Shown piece by piece: positions 1-7,266 of a stretch of 47,765 bases of DNA. The notes under the pieces are model-generated. The model did no database searches, was not told the DNA's origin, and saw only the letters and a list, made by a program, of their open reading frames with translations. The stretch comes from Verrucomicrobiota bacterium (GTDB lineage: Bacteria > Verrucomicrobiota > Verrucomicrobiia > Limisphaerales > DSYF01), in contig JALOTZ010000033.1 in the NCBI GenBank assembly GCA_025457615.1, positions 1 through 47,765 of the forward strand. Reading direction: 5' to 3'. A program made the translations under genes and the position numbers. Position 1 is the first letter of the stretch. Every line of letters starts with the position of its first letter.

Positions 1-130
1 CGGCTTCCGGCGCTCGTAGCGGGTCCTCGCGGCGAAACAGGAGTTCTGGGTGGAACCACAAAGAACACAGAGATCACAAAGGACAGGCTTCCAGTAAACG
101 GTCTTTGAGTTCTTTGCGCTCTTTGTGGTG
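1..130. repeat. 130-bp direct repeat, copy 1, with internal imperfect hairpin
   Basis: This block recurs at 208-337 with only about three mismatches (seen near offsets 34-35 and 100). Its right part is an imperfect inverted repeat. A left arm beginning near 53 (CCACAAAGAACACAGAGATC) faces a right arm ending at 130 (TTCTTTGCGCTCTTTGTGG), so an RNA or single DNA strand could fold back. No protein is supported here. The arms belong to the AACCACAAAGAACAC-type repeat often seen in Verrucomicrobia and Planctomycetes near GxxExxY genes (recalled, not searched). The window edge cuts the left side, so more copies may lie outside. Confidence 0.85.
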
Positions 131-207
131 AAGGGCTTCCCCCCCATGCAGTCGAGAAGGTCTGTCCTGCTGATCAGAACCTTTTCCGTGGCGGAGGCGG
201 AGATGAA

Positions 208-337
208 CGGCTTCCGGCGCTCGTAGCGGGTCCTCGCGGCAGAACAGGAGTTCTGGGTGGAACCACAAAGAACACAGAGATCACAAAGGACAGGCTTCCA
301 GTAAACAGTCTTTGAGTTCTTTGCGCTCTTTGTGGTG
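208..337. repeat. 130-bp direct repeat, copy 2, ending just before the GxxExxY gene
   Basis: Second copy of the block at 1-130, separated from it by 77 bp. The right hairpin arm ends 19 bp before the ATG of the GxxExxY gene, so the repeat forms that gene's upstream region and may carry its promoter. The near identity of the two copies suggests recent tandem duplication or active homogenisation. Confidence 0.85.
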
Positions 338-356
338 TGGTTAACTCGCCGCCTCT

Positions 357-815
357 ATGAAAGACATCACCGCGTTGTGCGACCAGATCCGGCAGACCGC
401 ATACGACATCCACGTGTATCACGCGCACGGGCACCTTGAGAAGGTCTATGAGAACGCTCTCGCGCACCGCCTCCGCAAAGCGGGCGTGAACGTCCAGCAG
501 CAGCATCCCATCCAGGTGTTTGACGAGGATGGCACGCTCATCGGCGATTACCTGGCTGACCTGCTGGTGGCGGGGCAGGTGATCTTGGAGTTGAAAGCCG
601 TCAAGGCGCTGGCCCCCGAACACGAGGCGCAGATCCTGGGCTACCTCAAGTCTGCGCGGTTGCGGCACGGCCTGCTCATCAATTTCGGGTCCTACAAGTT
701 CGAGATACGCAAGTTCATCTGGGAGGCGGGGGCAACCACAAGGAACACAAAGATCACAAAGAACGGAGTCTGGGGTTTGCTGGGCACGGTTCTGGGGTTT
801 CTCGCGACTCATTGA
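357..815 (+). CDS. GxxExxY family protein (PD-(D/E)XK nuclease-like fold)
   Basis: A 152-residue protein of the GxxExxY family, named for a motif seen here as GHLEKVY at residues 25-31. The core continues with IGDYLADLLV (D68) and VILELKA (E78, K80), an arrangement like the D...ExK site of PD-(D/E)XK nucleases, and then LLINFGSYKFEI near 106-117. Family members are usually about 125 residues and their function is not established. The last 30 residues look foreign: residues 127-136 read TTRNTKITKN, which is the translation of the AACCACAAAGAACAC-type repeat, and the frame then runs to a stop by chance. The native C-terminus has therefore probably been replaced by repeat read-through. The ATG at 357 is the first in frame after the upstream repeat. 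It is the only intact non-TA gene in this accessory stretch. Confidence 0.85.
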   Translation: MKDITALCDQIRQTAYDIHVYHAHGHLEKVYENALAHRLRKAGVNVQQQHPIQVFDEDGTLIGDYLADLLVAGQVILELKAVKALAPEHEAQILGYLKSARLRHGLLINFGSYKFEIRKFIWEAGATTRNTKITKNGVWGLLGTVLGFLATH

Positions 816-916
816 AAGGCCGGCAGACATGCGCAGCACTCAACCGCAAAGCACCCAAGGATCAGGAAGCACGGAACGCTTGGGCCTGGCTGCCGGTTCT
901 TTGTGCTCTTTGTGGT
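732..916. repeat. Further arms of the AACCACAAAGAACAC-type repeat
   Basis: One arm lies at about 733-763 (AACCACAAGGAACACAAAG), inside the end of the GxxExxY gene. A second pair lies at 842-860 (AACCGCAAAGCACCCAAGG) and 895-916 (CTTTGTGCTCTTTGTGGTT). The latter two are near reverse complements and can form a hairpin with a loop of about 35 nt. Same family as the arms in the 130-bp repeats. Confidence 0.65.
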
Positions 917-995
917 TAAACAAGCGCGTCCGGACTGACCCGGCCGTCCTCCCGCCCCCGGAGGGTGTGCGGGTCGGGGCAAACAGGAAGCCAGA

Positions 996-1047
996 CCCCG
1001 CCCGGTGCCAGTAGGCCGGCTGCACCGGTCGAACACTCCGGGCGGGG
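996..1047. other. Perfect 10-bp inverted repeat followed by a short T run
   Basis: CCCCGCCCGG at 996-1005 is the exact reverse complement of CCGGGCGGGG at 1038-1047. The spacer is 32 nt, and CTGTTTTCCC follows. It lies 48 bp before the DUF433 start. It could be a terminator-like stem for plus-strand transcription, or an operator; the sequence does not decide. The rest of 816-1094 shows only repeat arms and no gene. Confidence 0.4.
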
Positions 1048-1094
1048 CTGTTTTCCCATTTGCGACCTGCTCTGAGGGCCAATACATTCGTGCC

Positions 1095-1409
1095 ATGACA
1101 ACGGCTGAACTGGTTTCCCACATTCGCACCGACGCGCAGGGCCGGGCGTGGATTGACGACACGAACGTCAAGGTGATCGAGGTGGTCAAGGATTGGCTCG
1201 CGCACGGCTCCAGCCCGGAGGAAATGGCCCTTCAGTATCCGCACCTGTCGCTGGCGCAAATCCACGCCGCCCTGGCTCACTACTACGATCATCAGATCGC
1301 TTACGACGAGGAGGTGGCCCGTGAACTGGAAGCTTGGGACGCCCGCATGGCACAGAATCAGGATTCACCCATCCGCCGCAAACTCCGGGCGCAGGGAAAG
1401 CTCGCTTGA
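1095..1409 (+). CDS. DUF433 domain protein, antitoxin-like
   Basis: A 104-residue protein with the DUF433 core (about residues 10-65), including GRAWIDDTNVKVIEVV and the helix-turn-helix-like stretch SPEEMALQYPHLSLAQIHAA. DUF433 proteins are small winged-helix-type proteins, often encoded just before a DUF5615 PIN-like toxin and taken to be its antitoxin. The open frame extends upstream to 1005, but the family homology starts at MTTAELVSHI, so I choose the ATG at 1095. The stop TGA (1407-1409) overlaps a TTG that starts what looks like the first codons of the DUF5615 partner, which is otherwise missing. It would now be an orphan antitoxin or simple DNA-binding protein. Confidence 0.8.
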   Translation: MTTAELVSHIRTDAQGRAWIDDTNVKVIEVVKDWLAHGSSPEEMALQYPHLSLAQIHAALAHYYDHQIAYDEEVARELEAWDARMAQNQDSPIRRKLRAQGKLA

Positions 1410-1510
1410 GCGTCGGCCTCTACATGGATGGAGTATCACCGGGAGGAGGCGCTGGCTCACGCGGGCGCCCTCTCCATCTCGCGCTTGCACGAAGTCCAGA
1501 GCGAGCATAG
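1406..1510 (+). pseudogene. Remnant of a DUF5615 (PIN-like) toxin start
   Basis: Reading from TTG at 1406, which overlaps the DUF433 stop as TTGA, the frame begins LSVGLYMD. That resembles the N-terminus of DUF5615 PIN-like toxins, recalled as (M)SVGLYMDxHVP. Similarity ends after about eight codons, the rest is low-complexity Gly/Arg/Ala, and a TAG follows at 1508-1510. The position, directly after a DUF433 gene with a stop/start overlap, is what is expected for the toxin. The match is short, so this is a context-based call. A deletion would have removed the catalytic Asp residues. Confidence 0.45.
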
Positions 1511-1519
1511 CGTCCTTTC

Positions 1520-1753
1520 ATGTCAGTCGCAGATATCAAGCACGCGGTGGCCGAACTGCCCGAGCGCGAACGGATTCAACTGGCCGAGTGGCTCCTCGAA
1601 TCCTTCGGAGACGACGCCCCCGAGGACAACGACGCTGCTGGAATCAAGGAAGCGATACGCCGGCGCGAAGAATTGGATGCGGGACGGGCGACCGCTTTGC
1701 AGGCAGATGAGTTCTGGGCGCAAGTGGATCGTGCGCGGGCGCAATGCGAGTAA
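1520..1753 (+). CDS. Addiction-module antitoxin (CHP02574 / Unstab_antitox type)
   Basis: A 77-residue acidic protein, MSVADIKHAVAELPERER followed by IQLAEWLLESFGDD, the pattern of the putative addiction module component family (TIGR02574/PF09720). In that family a short helical N-terminal part binds DNA or dimerises and the acidic C-terminus covers a RelE/ParE toxin. Its last 10 nt (1744-1753) overlap the start of a RelE-type reading frame, the usual coupled antitoxin-toxin order. The toxin has an in-frame stop, so this antitoxin may be free of its partner. The ATG at 1520 fits the family start. Confidence 0.8.
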   Translation: MSVADIKHAVAELPERERIQLAEWLLESFGDDAPEDNDAAGIKEAIRRREELDAGRATALQADEFWAQVDRARAQCE

Positions 1754-2034
1754 CCTACCACCCGCAGGTCCGTCAGGATGTTCTGGAGGCCTCGGAGAGG
1801 TATTAGGAGGTTTCGCCCCGCCTCGCTGCGGCTTTCATCGCCGAACTCAAGGCCACCATCGCCAAAGCTGGGGAGAACCCCCTGCGATTTCACCCGGTGG
1901 ATCAAGGATTTCGCAGGGCCAACCTGAAACGCTTCCCCTATCACATTCTCTACGATGTCCAAGCTGCCTCCATCCGGGTCATGATCGTTCGGCACCACAG
2001 CCGGCATCCCAAATTCGGGCTCGACAGGAGTTGA
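1744..2034 (+). pseudogene. RelE/ParE-family toxin interrupted by one amber codon
   Basis: Starting at ATG 1744, the frame encodes MRVTYHPQVRQDVLEASERY, then TAG at 1804-1806, then continues open as EVSPRLAAAFIAEL...ENPLRFHPV...FRRANLKRFPYHILYDV...IRVMIVRHHSRHPKF and stops at 2034. Apart from the TAG it is a complete RelE/ParE toxin of 96 residues, with the expected RRANLKRFPY and ILYDV strand pattern. A single G-to-T change (GAG to TAG) would explain the stop. No other frameshift is visible, so the inactivation looks recent, or the codon could be suppressed. The frame begins inside the upstream antitoxin (10-nt overlap). A sequencing error cannot be excluded. Confidence 0.8.
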
Positions 2035-2094
2035 TCAGCGAACAGCCCTGTTTCTCGCCGGGGCTGCCTGTGTGAAGGGGTCGCGAAGGGGTAG

Positions 2095-2265
2095 GGCCGT
2101 AACTGGTGGAATGCATACCTGCCAAGGCGTCTGCGTTCACTGGTTGGGGTGTGGCTGCGAAGCGAGGTGGAAAAAGGCTTCACCGGCCCCTTCACCCCCT
2201 GGACCGCGAAGGACTTGGATCAGGTCCGGCAACTCGTGGCTCGCCAGGCGCGGAGGAAGCGTTGA
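2095..2265 (+). pseudogene. Possible antitoxin remnant upstream of a ParE-like fragment
   Basis: The frame ending at TGA 2263-2265 reads ...GPFTPWTAKDLDQVRQLV ARQARRKR. This resembles the helical C-terminal tail of a small ParD-like antitoxin. No ATG is present between the previous stop (TAG 2092-2094) and the end, so the true start is lost or non-standard. The stop overlaps the TTG that opens the ParE-like frame, the same TTGA arrangement as at the DUF433 locus. The assignment rests mostly on position. Confidence 0.35.
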
Positions 2266-2516
2266 CGCCGGTTGTCAAAGGCGCGCAGTTCGAACAGGAC
2301 TTCGCACGGGAGGCGGTCCATCTCTGCGAAGCGAACCCATCTGCTGCCCAGCGATTTGTGGAAGCAGTGGACCCGGCTATTGGCTTGCTGGCAGAGCATC
2401 CTGACATTGGCCCGGTTTGGCGTTACGGAAACCCAAGGCACCCCACGCGCTATGTAAGAGTTCAACCTCAGAGAACACGAAGCACAGAGAACGAACTTCC
2501 GGTTTTGCCCCTGTGA
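2262..2516 (+). pseudogene. ParE-like toxin truncated at a repeat-like sequence
   Basis: From TTG 2262 the frame gives LTPVVKGAQFEQDFAREAVH, then LCEANPSAAQRFVEAVDPAI, GLLAEHPDIGPVWRY and TRYVRV. This is the N-terminal two thirds of a ParE/RelE-type toxin: a helix with a spaced AAQRF..AV motif, then the L..HPDIG turn. The family's final strands with the FLIFYR-like motif are absent. Instead, from about 2468 the DNA becomes AGAGAACACGAAGCACAGAG, close to the AACCACAAAGAACAC-type repeat, and the frame ends at 2516. Loss of the C-terminal strands should abolish ribosome or gyrase targeting. Confidence 0.6.
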
Positions 2517-2672
2517 TCCTCTTGTTCTTGGTGGTGGAATCGAGGTGTCCCCGGGAATGCTCTGGAGTGGCGGGCATCGGGCTCGAACAAGTCCCTGCCG
2601 CGGCCGAGGAACAAGCCCTGGCGACGCCGCGCCCCGGCGTCCTGGCGTTGAAAGTCTTCTCCGGTCTTCCGG
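2517..2672. other. Gap downstream of sdhB with a small GC hairpin
   Basis: No gene is visible. GACGCCG (2623-2629) and CGGCGTC (2635-2641) form a 7-bp stem with a 5-nt loop, about 30 bp past the sdhB stop in the transcribed direction. There is no T run after it, so it is at best a weak terminator or an mRNA end stabiliser. Confidence 0.3.
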
Positions 2673-3431
2673 TCAAGCCGCCTTGGGATCCCCCTTCAGC
2701 GAGGCAATCAGGTAGTCACGGTTCAATCGGGCGATGAAGTCGAGCGAGATGTTCTTGGGACAGACGGCTTCACAGGAGCCGGTGACGGTGCAGGCGCCAA
2801 AACCCGCCTCGTCCATGGCTTCCACCATGCGTTTCACCCGGCGATAGCGTTCCGGCTGGCCCTGGGGCAGCAGACCGAGCTGCGACACTTTCGCGGCGGT
2901 GAAGAGCATGGCGCTGGCGTTCTTGCACGCCGCCACGCAGGCGCCGCAGCCGATGCAGGCCGCCGCGTCCATGGCCAGGTCCGCGCTCTCTTTGCCGATG
3001 GGAATCGAGTTGGCGTCCGGCGCCGCGCCCGTGCGCACGGTGATGAAACCGCCGGCTTGCATGATGTGGTCGAGGGCTTTCCGGGTGACCACCAGGTCTT
3101 TGACGACCGGGAACGGGCGCGCGCGCCAGGGTTCGACGATGATGAGGTCGCCGTCCTGGAAGCTGCGCAGGTAGGTCTGGCAGGTGGCGACGCCGCGATG
3201 CGGTCCGTGCGGCTTGCCGTTGATGACCAGCGAGCAAGTGCCGCAGATGCCCTCGCGGCAGTCGTGGTCGAAGGCAATCGGCTCCTCGCCCTTCAGGGTC
3301 AGCTCTTCATTGACCACGTCGAGCATCTCGAGGAACGACATGTTCGGATTCAAGTCCGGCGTTTCATACAGCTTGAACTCGCCGGGCGTGGCCGCGTTTT
3401 TCTGTCTCCAGACTTTGAGCTTAACTTTCAT
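2673..3431 (-). CDS. sdhB: Succinate dehydrogenase/fumarate reductase iron-sulfur subunit
   Basis: A 252-residue subunit carrying electrons from the flavoprotein to the quinone site. The N-terminal [2Fe-2S] domain has C58-REGI-C63-GT-C66 and C84. The C-terminal domain has [12 protein letters not shown] (C159, C162, C165, C169) and [13 protein letters not shown] (C214, C220, C224), which supply the [4Fe-4S] and [3Fe-4S] clusters. The layout fits the type-B enzymes with a single SdhC anchor, as in Bacillus, Bacteroidota and Chlamydiae. Its ATG overlaps the stop of the ORF6N gene by 4 nt (ATGA), implying translational coupling to that unexpected neighbour instead of to sdhA. All cluster ligands are present, so it should be functional. 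Confidence 0.95.
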   Translation of the reverse strand: MKVKLKVWRQKNAATPGEFKLYETPDLNPNMSFLEMLDVVNEELTLKGEEPIAFDHDCREGICGTCSLVINGKPHGPHRGVATCQTYLRSFQDGDLIIVEPWRARPFPVVKDLVVTRKALDHIMQAGGFITVRTGAAPDANSIPIGKESADLAMDAAACIGCGACVAACKNASAMLFTAAKVSQLGLLPQGQPERYRRVKRMVEAMDEAGFGACTVTGSCEAVCPKNISLDFIARLNRDYLIASLKGDPKAA

Positions 3432-4075
3432 GGACGTCCTGCTTGGGGGGTGCGACCGGTGGGTCGGGGAGTTTGCTTCTTCAACAAGGTGTGGAATCCG
3501 ATTTCAGCCTTCGGAGCTTTCTTCTTGTCCATCAGTTCCCGGATGGCGTCGAACACGACTTTGAACTGCGCATCGTACTTTTGCTCCATGGCCCGTAGGC
3601 GGCGTGCCAGGTCGGCATGCGTGGCGAGCAAGCAGCGCAGTTGGACGAAGGTGCGCATAATGTTGATATTGACCTGAATCGCCTGCGGGCTGCGCAGAAC
3701 GGTGGAGAGCATGGCCACTCCCTGTTCGGTGAAGGCGTAGGGGCGGAAGCGAACGTTTCGCCTGCCGGATGCGGTCACAAACTGTGACCGGATCGACGTG
3801 CTGTTTTTCGCCGGTTTGCCTGGTGTTTCGTCGTTCAAGGTCACAAGTTGTGACCGCATCACCGCCGCTGCCTCCACTTTGGAAAGCTGGAACATGAAGT
3901 CCTCCGGAAAGCGCTCGATGTTGCGCTTGACGGCCTGGTTGAGCGCCTTGGTCTGGACACCGTAAAGCTCCGCCAGATGAGCGTCCAGCATCACCTTCTG
4001 TCCGCGCAGGAGCACAATGCGACGCTCGATGCGCGCGGCAGGAATGAGGTCGGCTTCGCTCATGGCGGGTGGCAT
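3428..4075 (-). CDS. ORF6N-domain protein inside the sdh operon
   Basis: A 215-residue protein with an N-terminal ORF6N domain (about residues 14-100): [20 protein letters not shown], then [18 protein letters not shown] conserved [15 protein letters not shown] segment follows near 113-127, then [19 protein letters not shown] and a charged, probably coiled-coil tail ([16 protein letters not shown]). ORF6N domains are found in phage antirepressors and many chromosomal genes, and are thought to bind DNA. The gene begins 19 bp after the sdhA stop and overlaps the sdhB start by 4 nt, so it is transcribed and translated as part of the operon. The start may be ATG 4075 or the second Met at 4063. Whether it regulates respiration or is a neutral insertion cannot be told. 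Confidence 0.85.
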   Translation of the reverse strand: MPPAMSEADLIPAARIERRIVLLRGQKVMLDAHLAELYGVQTKALNQAVKRNIERFPEDFMFQLSKVEAAAVMRSQLVTLNDETPGKPAKNSTSIRSQFVTASGRRNVRFRPYAFTEQGVAMLSTVLRSPQAIQVNINIMRTFVQLRCLLATHADLARRLRAMEQKYDAQFKVVFDAIRELMDKKKAPKAEIGFHTLLKKQTPRPTGRTPQAGRP

Positions 4076-4094
4076 TCCGGAGGCAGCGCCCCCG

Positions 4095-6014
4095 TCACTT
4101 GTAGCTCCGCGTCACCATTTTGACCTCGTCGTAAACCAGCGGTTCAACATGGCGCGCGGGTTTCCGGCCGTCGCCCTGGTATTCCCACGCCGCCACGTGC
4201 GCAAACTGGGTATCGTCCCGCTTCGCCTCGCCGTCGGGATACTGGTGTTCCTCGCGGAAATGGCCGCCGCAGGACTCGGCGCGCTCCAGGGCGTCCAGGC
4301 ACATCAACTCCGCTAGCTCGATGAAGTCGGCCACCCGGCCGGCGCGTTCGAGGGATTGATTCAAGTTGGCCTCTTCGCCGGGCACATTGACGTTCTTCCA
4401 GAACTCCTCGCGGAGCGCGGGGATGAGTTGGAGCGCCTGTTTGAGCCCCGCCTCGTTCCGCGCCATGCCGCAGTATTCCCACATCAGGTGGCCCAGTTCC
4501 TTGTGGAAGGATTGCACGGTCCGCTTGCCCCGGGTGCCGAGCAGGCGCCGGGTGAGGGTCTGGACGTTCTCCTCCGCCTCGCGGAAGGCGTCGTGGTCGG
4601 GGCCGGGCCGTTTGCCGGGGCCCATCGACGCCAGATACTGGCAGACGGTGTTGGGAATCACGAAGTAGCCGTCGGCCAGCCCCTGCATGAGGGCGCTGGC
4701 CCCCAGGCGGTTGGCGCCGTGATCCGAGAAGTTCGCCTCGCCCAGCACGAACAGGCCGGGGATGTTGCTCATCAGGTTGTAATCCACCCACAGCCCGCCC
4801 ATGGTGTAATGCACCGCCGGATAGATCCGCATGGGCACGCGGTAGGCGTTCTCGTTGGTGATCTCGTGGTAGATGTCGAACAGGTTGCCGTAACGCTCGC
4901 GCACCTTGTCCTCGCCCAGCCGCCCGATGGCATCCGCAAAGTCCAGATACACGCCCCGTCCGGATTCGCCCACGCCCCGGCCCTCGTCGCACACCTCCTT
5001 GGCCGAGCGCGAGGAGATGTCGCGCGGCGCGAGGTTGCCGAAGCTGGGATACTTGCGTTCGAGATAATAGTCGCGGTCCGCCTCGGGAATGTCGCCGGGG
5101 GGTTTCCCGCAATCCTCCTTGCGCTTGGGCACCCAGATGCGTCCGTCGTTGCGCAACGATTCGCTCATCAGGGTGAGTTTGGACTGGTAATCGCCGCTGA
5201 CGGGGATGCAGGTGGGATGGATTTGGGTGTAGCAGGGGTTGCCGAAGCAGGCGCCGCGCTTGTAGGCGCGCCAGATGGCGGTCGCGTTCGAGTTCCGCGC
5301 GTAGGTCGAGAGGTTGAACACGTTGCCGTAACCGCCGGTGGCCAGCAGCACGGCGTCCGCGGCGTGGCGCCGGATCTCGCCGGTGAGCAGGTTGCGGGTG
5401 AGGATGCCCTTGGCGTGGCCGTCCACCACCACCAGATCGAGCATCTCATGATGGGTGAAGGACTCGACGGAGCCGGCGGCGATCTCCTTGCACAGGGCGG
5501 AGTAGGCCCCCAGCAGCAACTGCTGACCGGTCTGACCCCGCGCGTAGAAGGTGCGGCTCACCTGGGCGCCGCCGAACGAGCGGTTGTCGAGCAATCCGCC
5601 GTACTCGCGGGCGAACGGCACACCCTGGGCGACGCACTGGTCGATGATGTTCACGCTCACCTGGGCCAGGCGGTACACGTTGGCCTCGCGCGCCCGGAAG
5701 TCGCCCCCCTTGATCGTGTCGTAGAACAGTCGATAGACCGAGTCGCCGTCATTCTGGTAATTTTTGGCGGCATTGATGCCGCCCTGGGCGGCGATCGAGT
5801 GGGCGCGGCGCGGGCTGTCGTGATAGACGAAGTTCTTCACCCGGTAGCCCAGTTCGCCCAGCGTGGCGGCGGCGGAGGCGCCCGCCAGGCCGGCGCCGAC
5901 CACGATGATCTCGTATTTGCGCTTGTTGGCCGGGTTGACCAGCTTGTTCTCGAACTTGGCCTTGTCCCACTTCTGTGCGAGCGGGCCGGACGGGATGTTG
6001 CTGTTCAACTTCAT
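4095..6014 (-). CDS. sdhA: Succinate dehydrogenase/fumarate reductase flavoprotein subunit
   Basis: A 639-residue catalytic subunit oxidising succinate to fumarate in the citric acid cycle (Complex II, cytoplasmic face). The FAD-binding [10 protein letters not shown] motif is at residues 40-49. [12 protein letters not shown] (from H72) holds the histidine that binds FAD covalently in this family. Further conserved blocks are HPTCIP, the active-site region [15 protein letters not shown], and [19 protein letters not shown]. Length and N-terminal extension match the B. subtilis/Bacteroidota type more than the shorter proteobacterial SdhA. The ATG directly abuts the sdhC stop (TAAATG), so the two are coupled. 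sdhB is displaced from it by the ORF6N gene. Confidence 0.97.
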   Translation of the reverse strand: MKLNSNIPSGPLAQKWDKAKFENKLVNPANKRKYEIIVVGAGLAGASAAATLGELGYRVKNFVYHDSPRRAHSIAAQGGINAAKNYQNDGDSVYRLFYDTIKGGDFRAREANVYRLAQVSVNIIDQCVAQGVPFAREYGGLLDNRSFGGAQVSRTFYARGQTGQQLLLGAYSALCKEIAAGSVESFTHHEMLDLVVVDGHAKGILTRNLLTGEIRRHAADAVLLATGGYGNVFNLSTYARNSNATAIWRAYKRGACFGNPCYTQIHPTCIPVSGDYQSKLTLMSESLRNDGRIWVPKRKEDCGKPPGDIPEADRDYYLERKYPSFGNLAPRDISSRSAKEVCDEGRGVGESGRGVYLDFADAIGRLGEDKVRERYGNLFDIYHEITNENAYRVPMRIYPAVHYTMGGLWVDYNLMSNIPGLFVLGEANFSDHGANRLGASALMQGLADGYFVIPNTVCQYLASMGPGKRPGPDHDAFREAEENVQTLTRRLLGTRGKRTVQSFHKELGHLMWEYCGMARNEAGLKQALQLIPALREEFWKNVNVPGEEANLNQSLERAGRVADFIELAELMCLDALERAESCGGHFREEHQYPDGEAKRDDTQFAHVAAWEYQGDGRKPARHVEPLVYDEVKMVTRSYK

Positions 6015-6776
6015 TTAGTGGGCCTCCTGGGTCATGACCGCGGTGGCGGCCGTTTGCCCCTGCTGAACGCTCTCCAGATAACCCCTGCCGTACCCCAGCA
6101 GGACGGAGCCGGGCACGGCGGCGTAACCCAGGAACAGGACGGCGGACCAGATCATCGCGCCCTTGTGAATGACCGGCCACCAGGCGTGGCTGCGCAAGCC
6201 GAGCGACTGGAACATGGCCGAGGCGCCATGGCTCAGGTGCAGGCACAGGCATCCGACGGCGACCACGTAGAAGAGCGACACGTACCAGACCTGGAAACCG
6301 GCCACCACCATGGCGAAAACGTCCGGATGACCCTCGGGCGTCTGCAATTGCCGGAACAGAATCTCCGTGCCGTTGACCGTTTCCACGCGGACCGTGAAGT
6401 GCAGGAGGTGATAGACGACGAAGAGCGCCACCACGACCCCGCCCCCGAGCATGGTGCGCGACGCCAGGCTGGCGGCAAACGGCGTCTGGCCATGGCTGTA
6501 GTCCACCGGACGCGCCGCCTTGTTTTCGAGGGTGAGGGACAGTGCCGACCCAATGTGCAGGCCGATCAACCCCAGCAATCCCAGGCGGATCACCCAAAGG
6601 AGTTCACCCAGCGACTGGAGGAAATGCGCGTAACGGTTCAAGGCTTCCGGCCCCAGGAATAGCTGGAGATTGCCGATCATGTGGCCGGTGGCGAAAAGAA
6701 AAAGACCCGCCCCACTCACCGCCATGAGGAACTTCTTCCCCACGGTTGAATTCAACATCCGACACAAGCTGTTCAT
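6015..6776 (-). CDS. sdhC: Succinate dehydrogenase cytochrome b subunit (type B anchor)
   Basis: A 253-residue membrane protein with about five transmembrane helices, for example FLMAVSGAGLFLFATGHMIG and LLWVIRLGLLGLIGLHIGS. Histidines inside the helices (H32, H74, the HLLH of VVYHLLHF and the HLSH of CLHLSHG) are candidate axial ligands for two haems b, as in single-subunit SdhC proteins. No separate sdhD is present, as expected for this type. It is the first gene of the operon sdhC-sdhA-orf6N-sdhB. The ATG at 6776 is used here; a second Met seven residues in (MLNSTVGKKFLM) is an equally plausible start. Confidence 0.93.
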   Translation of the reverse strand: MNSLCRMLNSTVGKKFLMAVSGAGLFLFATGHMIGNLQLFLGPEALNRYAHFLQSLGELLWVIRLGLLGLIGLHIGSALSLTLENKAARPVDYSHGQTPFAASLASRTMLGGGVVVALFVVYHLLHFTVRVETVNGTEILFRQLQTPEGHPDVFAMVVAGFQVWYVSLFYVVAVGCLCLHLSHGASAMFQSLGLRSHAWWPVIHKGAMIWSAVLFLGYAAVPGSVLLGYGRGYLESVQQGQTAATAVMTQEAH

Positions 6777-6917
6777 GCAATCGTAATTTGGTTCTGACGG
6801 CTGAATCGACTGGGACCAAGGCCACGGAATTAAGAACTAGGATGCGCCGGGAGTCAACGCAGCAGCGAGGTGGATAAGGGGCGCATCCGGAAAAAGGCCG
6901 CCGGGTCCGCCAGGTTG

Positions 6918-7016
6918 TTGGTGAAACACTTGTTCCGCAGGCTTGCGAGTGCTGAAGCGGCAGGAATGCCGCGCCCCGGCCAGAATCGCATTCGAGGGCA
7001 GTGTCAAGAAGCACCG
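6918..7016 (+). repeat. MITE-like repeat, copy A (left end missing)
   Basis: Shares the block TTGTTCCGCAGGCTTGCGAG, then GAAGCGGCAGGAATGCCGCG, CCCCGGCCAGAATCGCATTC and GAGGGCAGTGTCAAGAAGCACC with copies at 19890, 39479 and 44661. The right terminal repeat is degraded (CAAGA in place of CCAGA) and the left half is absent. It lies between the convergent-facing ends of the sdh region and the zinc-ribbon gene. No protein. Confidence 0.75.
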
Positions 7017-7046
7017 CAGCCGCCCGGGCACGGGGTGGGCCAGGGC

Positions 7047-7256
7047 TCACGGCTGCTTCGGAAGTCGCCGCAGGCTGTGCTCGAGGGCGGCAATCCGCGC
7101 GCTCAGGCGTTCGAGGACACGCCGCGTCTCGGCGGGCAATTCGACGCATTCGGCGCAGTGATGGCGTGTGGCGGCGCTGCCTTTGACGGGGTAATCGAAC
7201 TTCTTCCCGCAGGCGCGGCAGGTGCGGGGACGCGGGCCGGAAACAGGGGGTTCCAT
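7047..7256 (-). CDS. Small zinc-ribbon-like protein at the end of the redox operon
   Basis: A 69-residue protein with two Cys/His pairs: CRACGKKFDYP near residues 13-23 and HHCAECVEL near 32-40. These can hold one zinc ion. A helical tail follows, RVLERLSARIAALEHSLRRL, with heptad-like leucines that could dimerise. It starts 10 bp after the stop of the polyferredoxin gene on the same strand, so it is probably co-transcribed. I do not recognise a named family. The spacing of the metal ligands and the tight linkage argue that it is real and not a chance frame. It could be an assembly or regulatory partner of the redox operon (inference). Confidence 0.6.
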   Translation of the reverse strand: MEPPVSGPRPRTCRACGKKFDYPVKGSAATRHHCAECVELPAETRRVLERLSARIAALEHSLRRLPKQP

Positions 7257-7266
7257 GGCGAAAGGT

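Noticed and set aside
1-916. CRISPR array
   Set aside because: The two 130-bp units are too long and too few, with no regular short spacers or cas genes; they behave as hairpin repeats.
3428-4075. Prophage remnant suggested by the ORF6N domain
   Set aside because: No other phage gene is nearby, and the gene fits the sdh operon spacing.
4356-6662. 768-codon plus-strand open frame
   Set aside because: It lies antisense to sdhA and sdhC, which have full family motifs. The composition (Gly/Val/His-rich) is typical of the antisense strand of high-GC genes.
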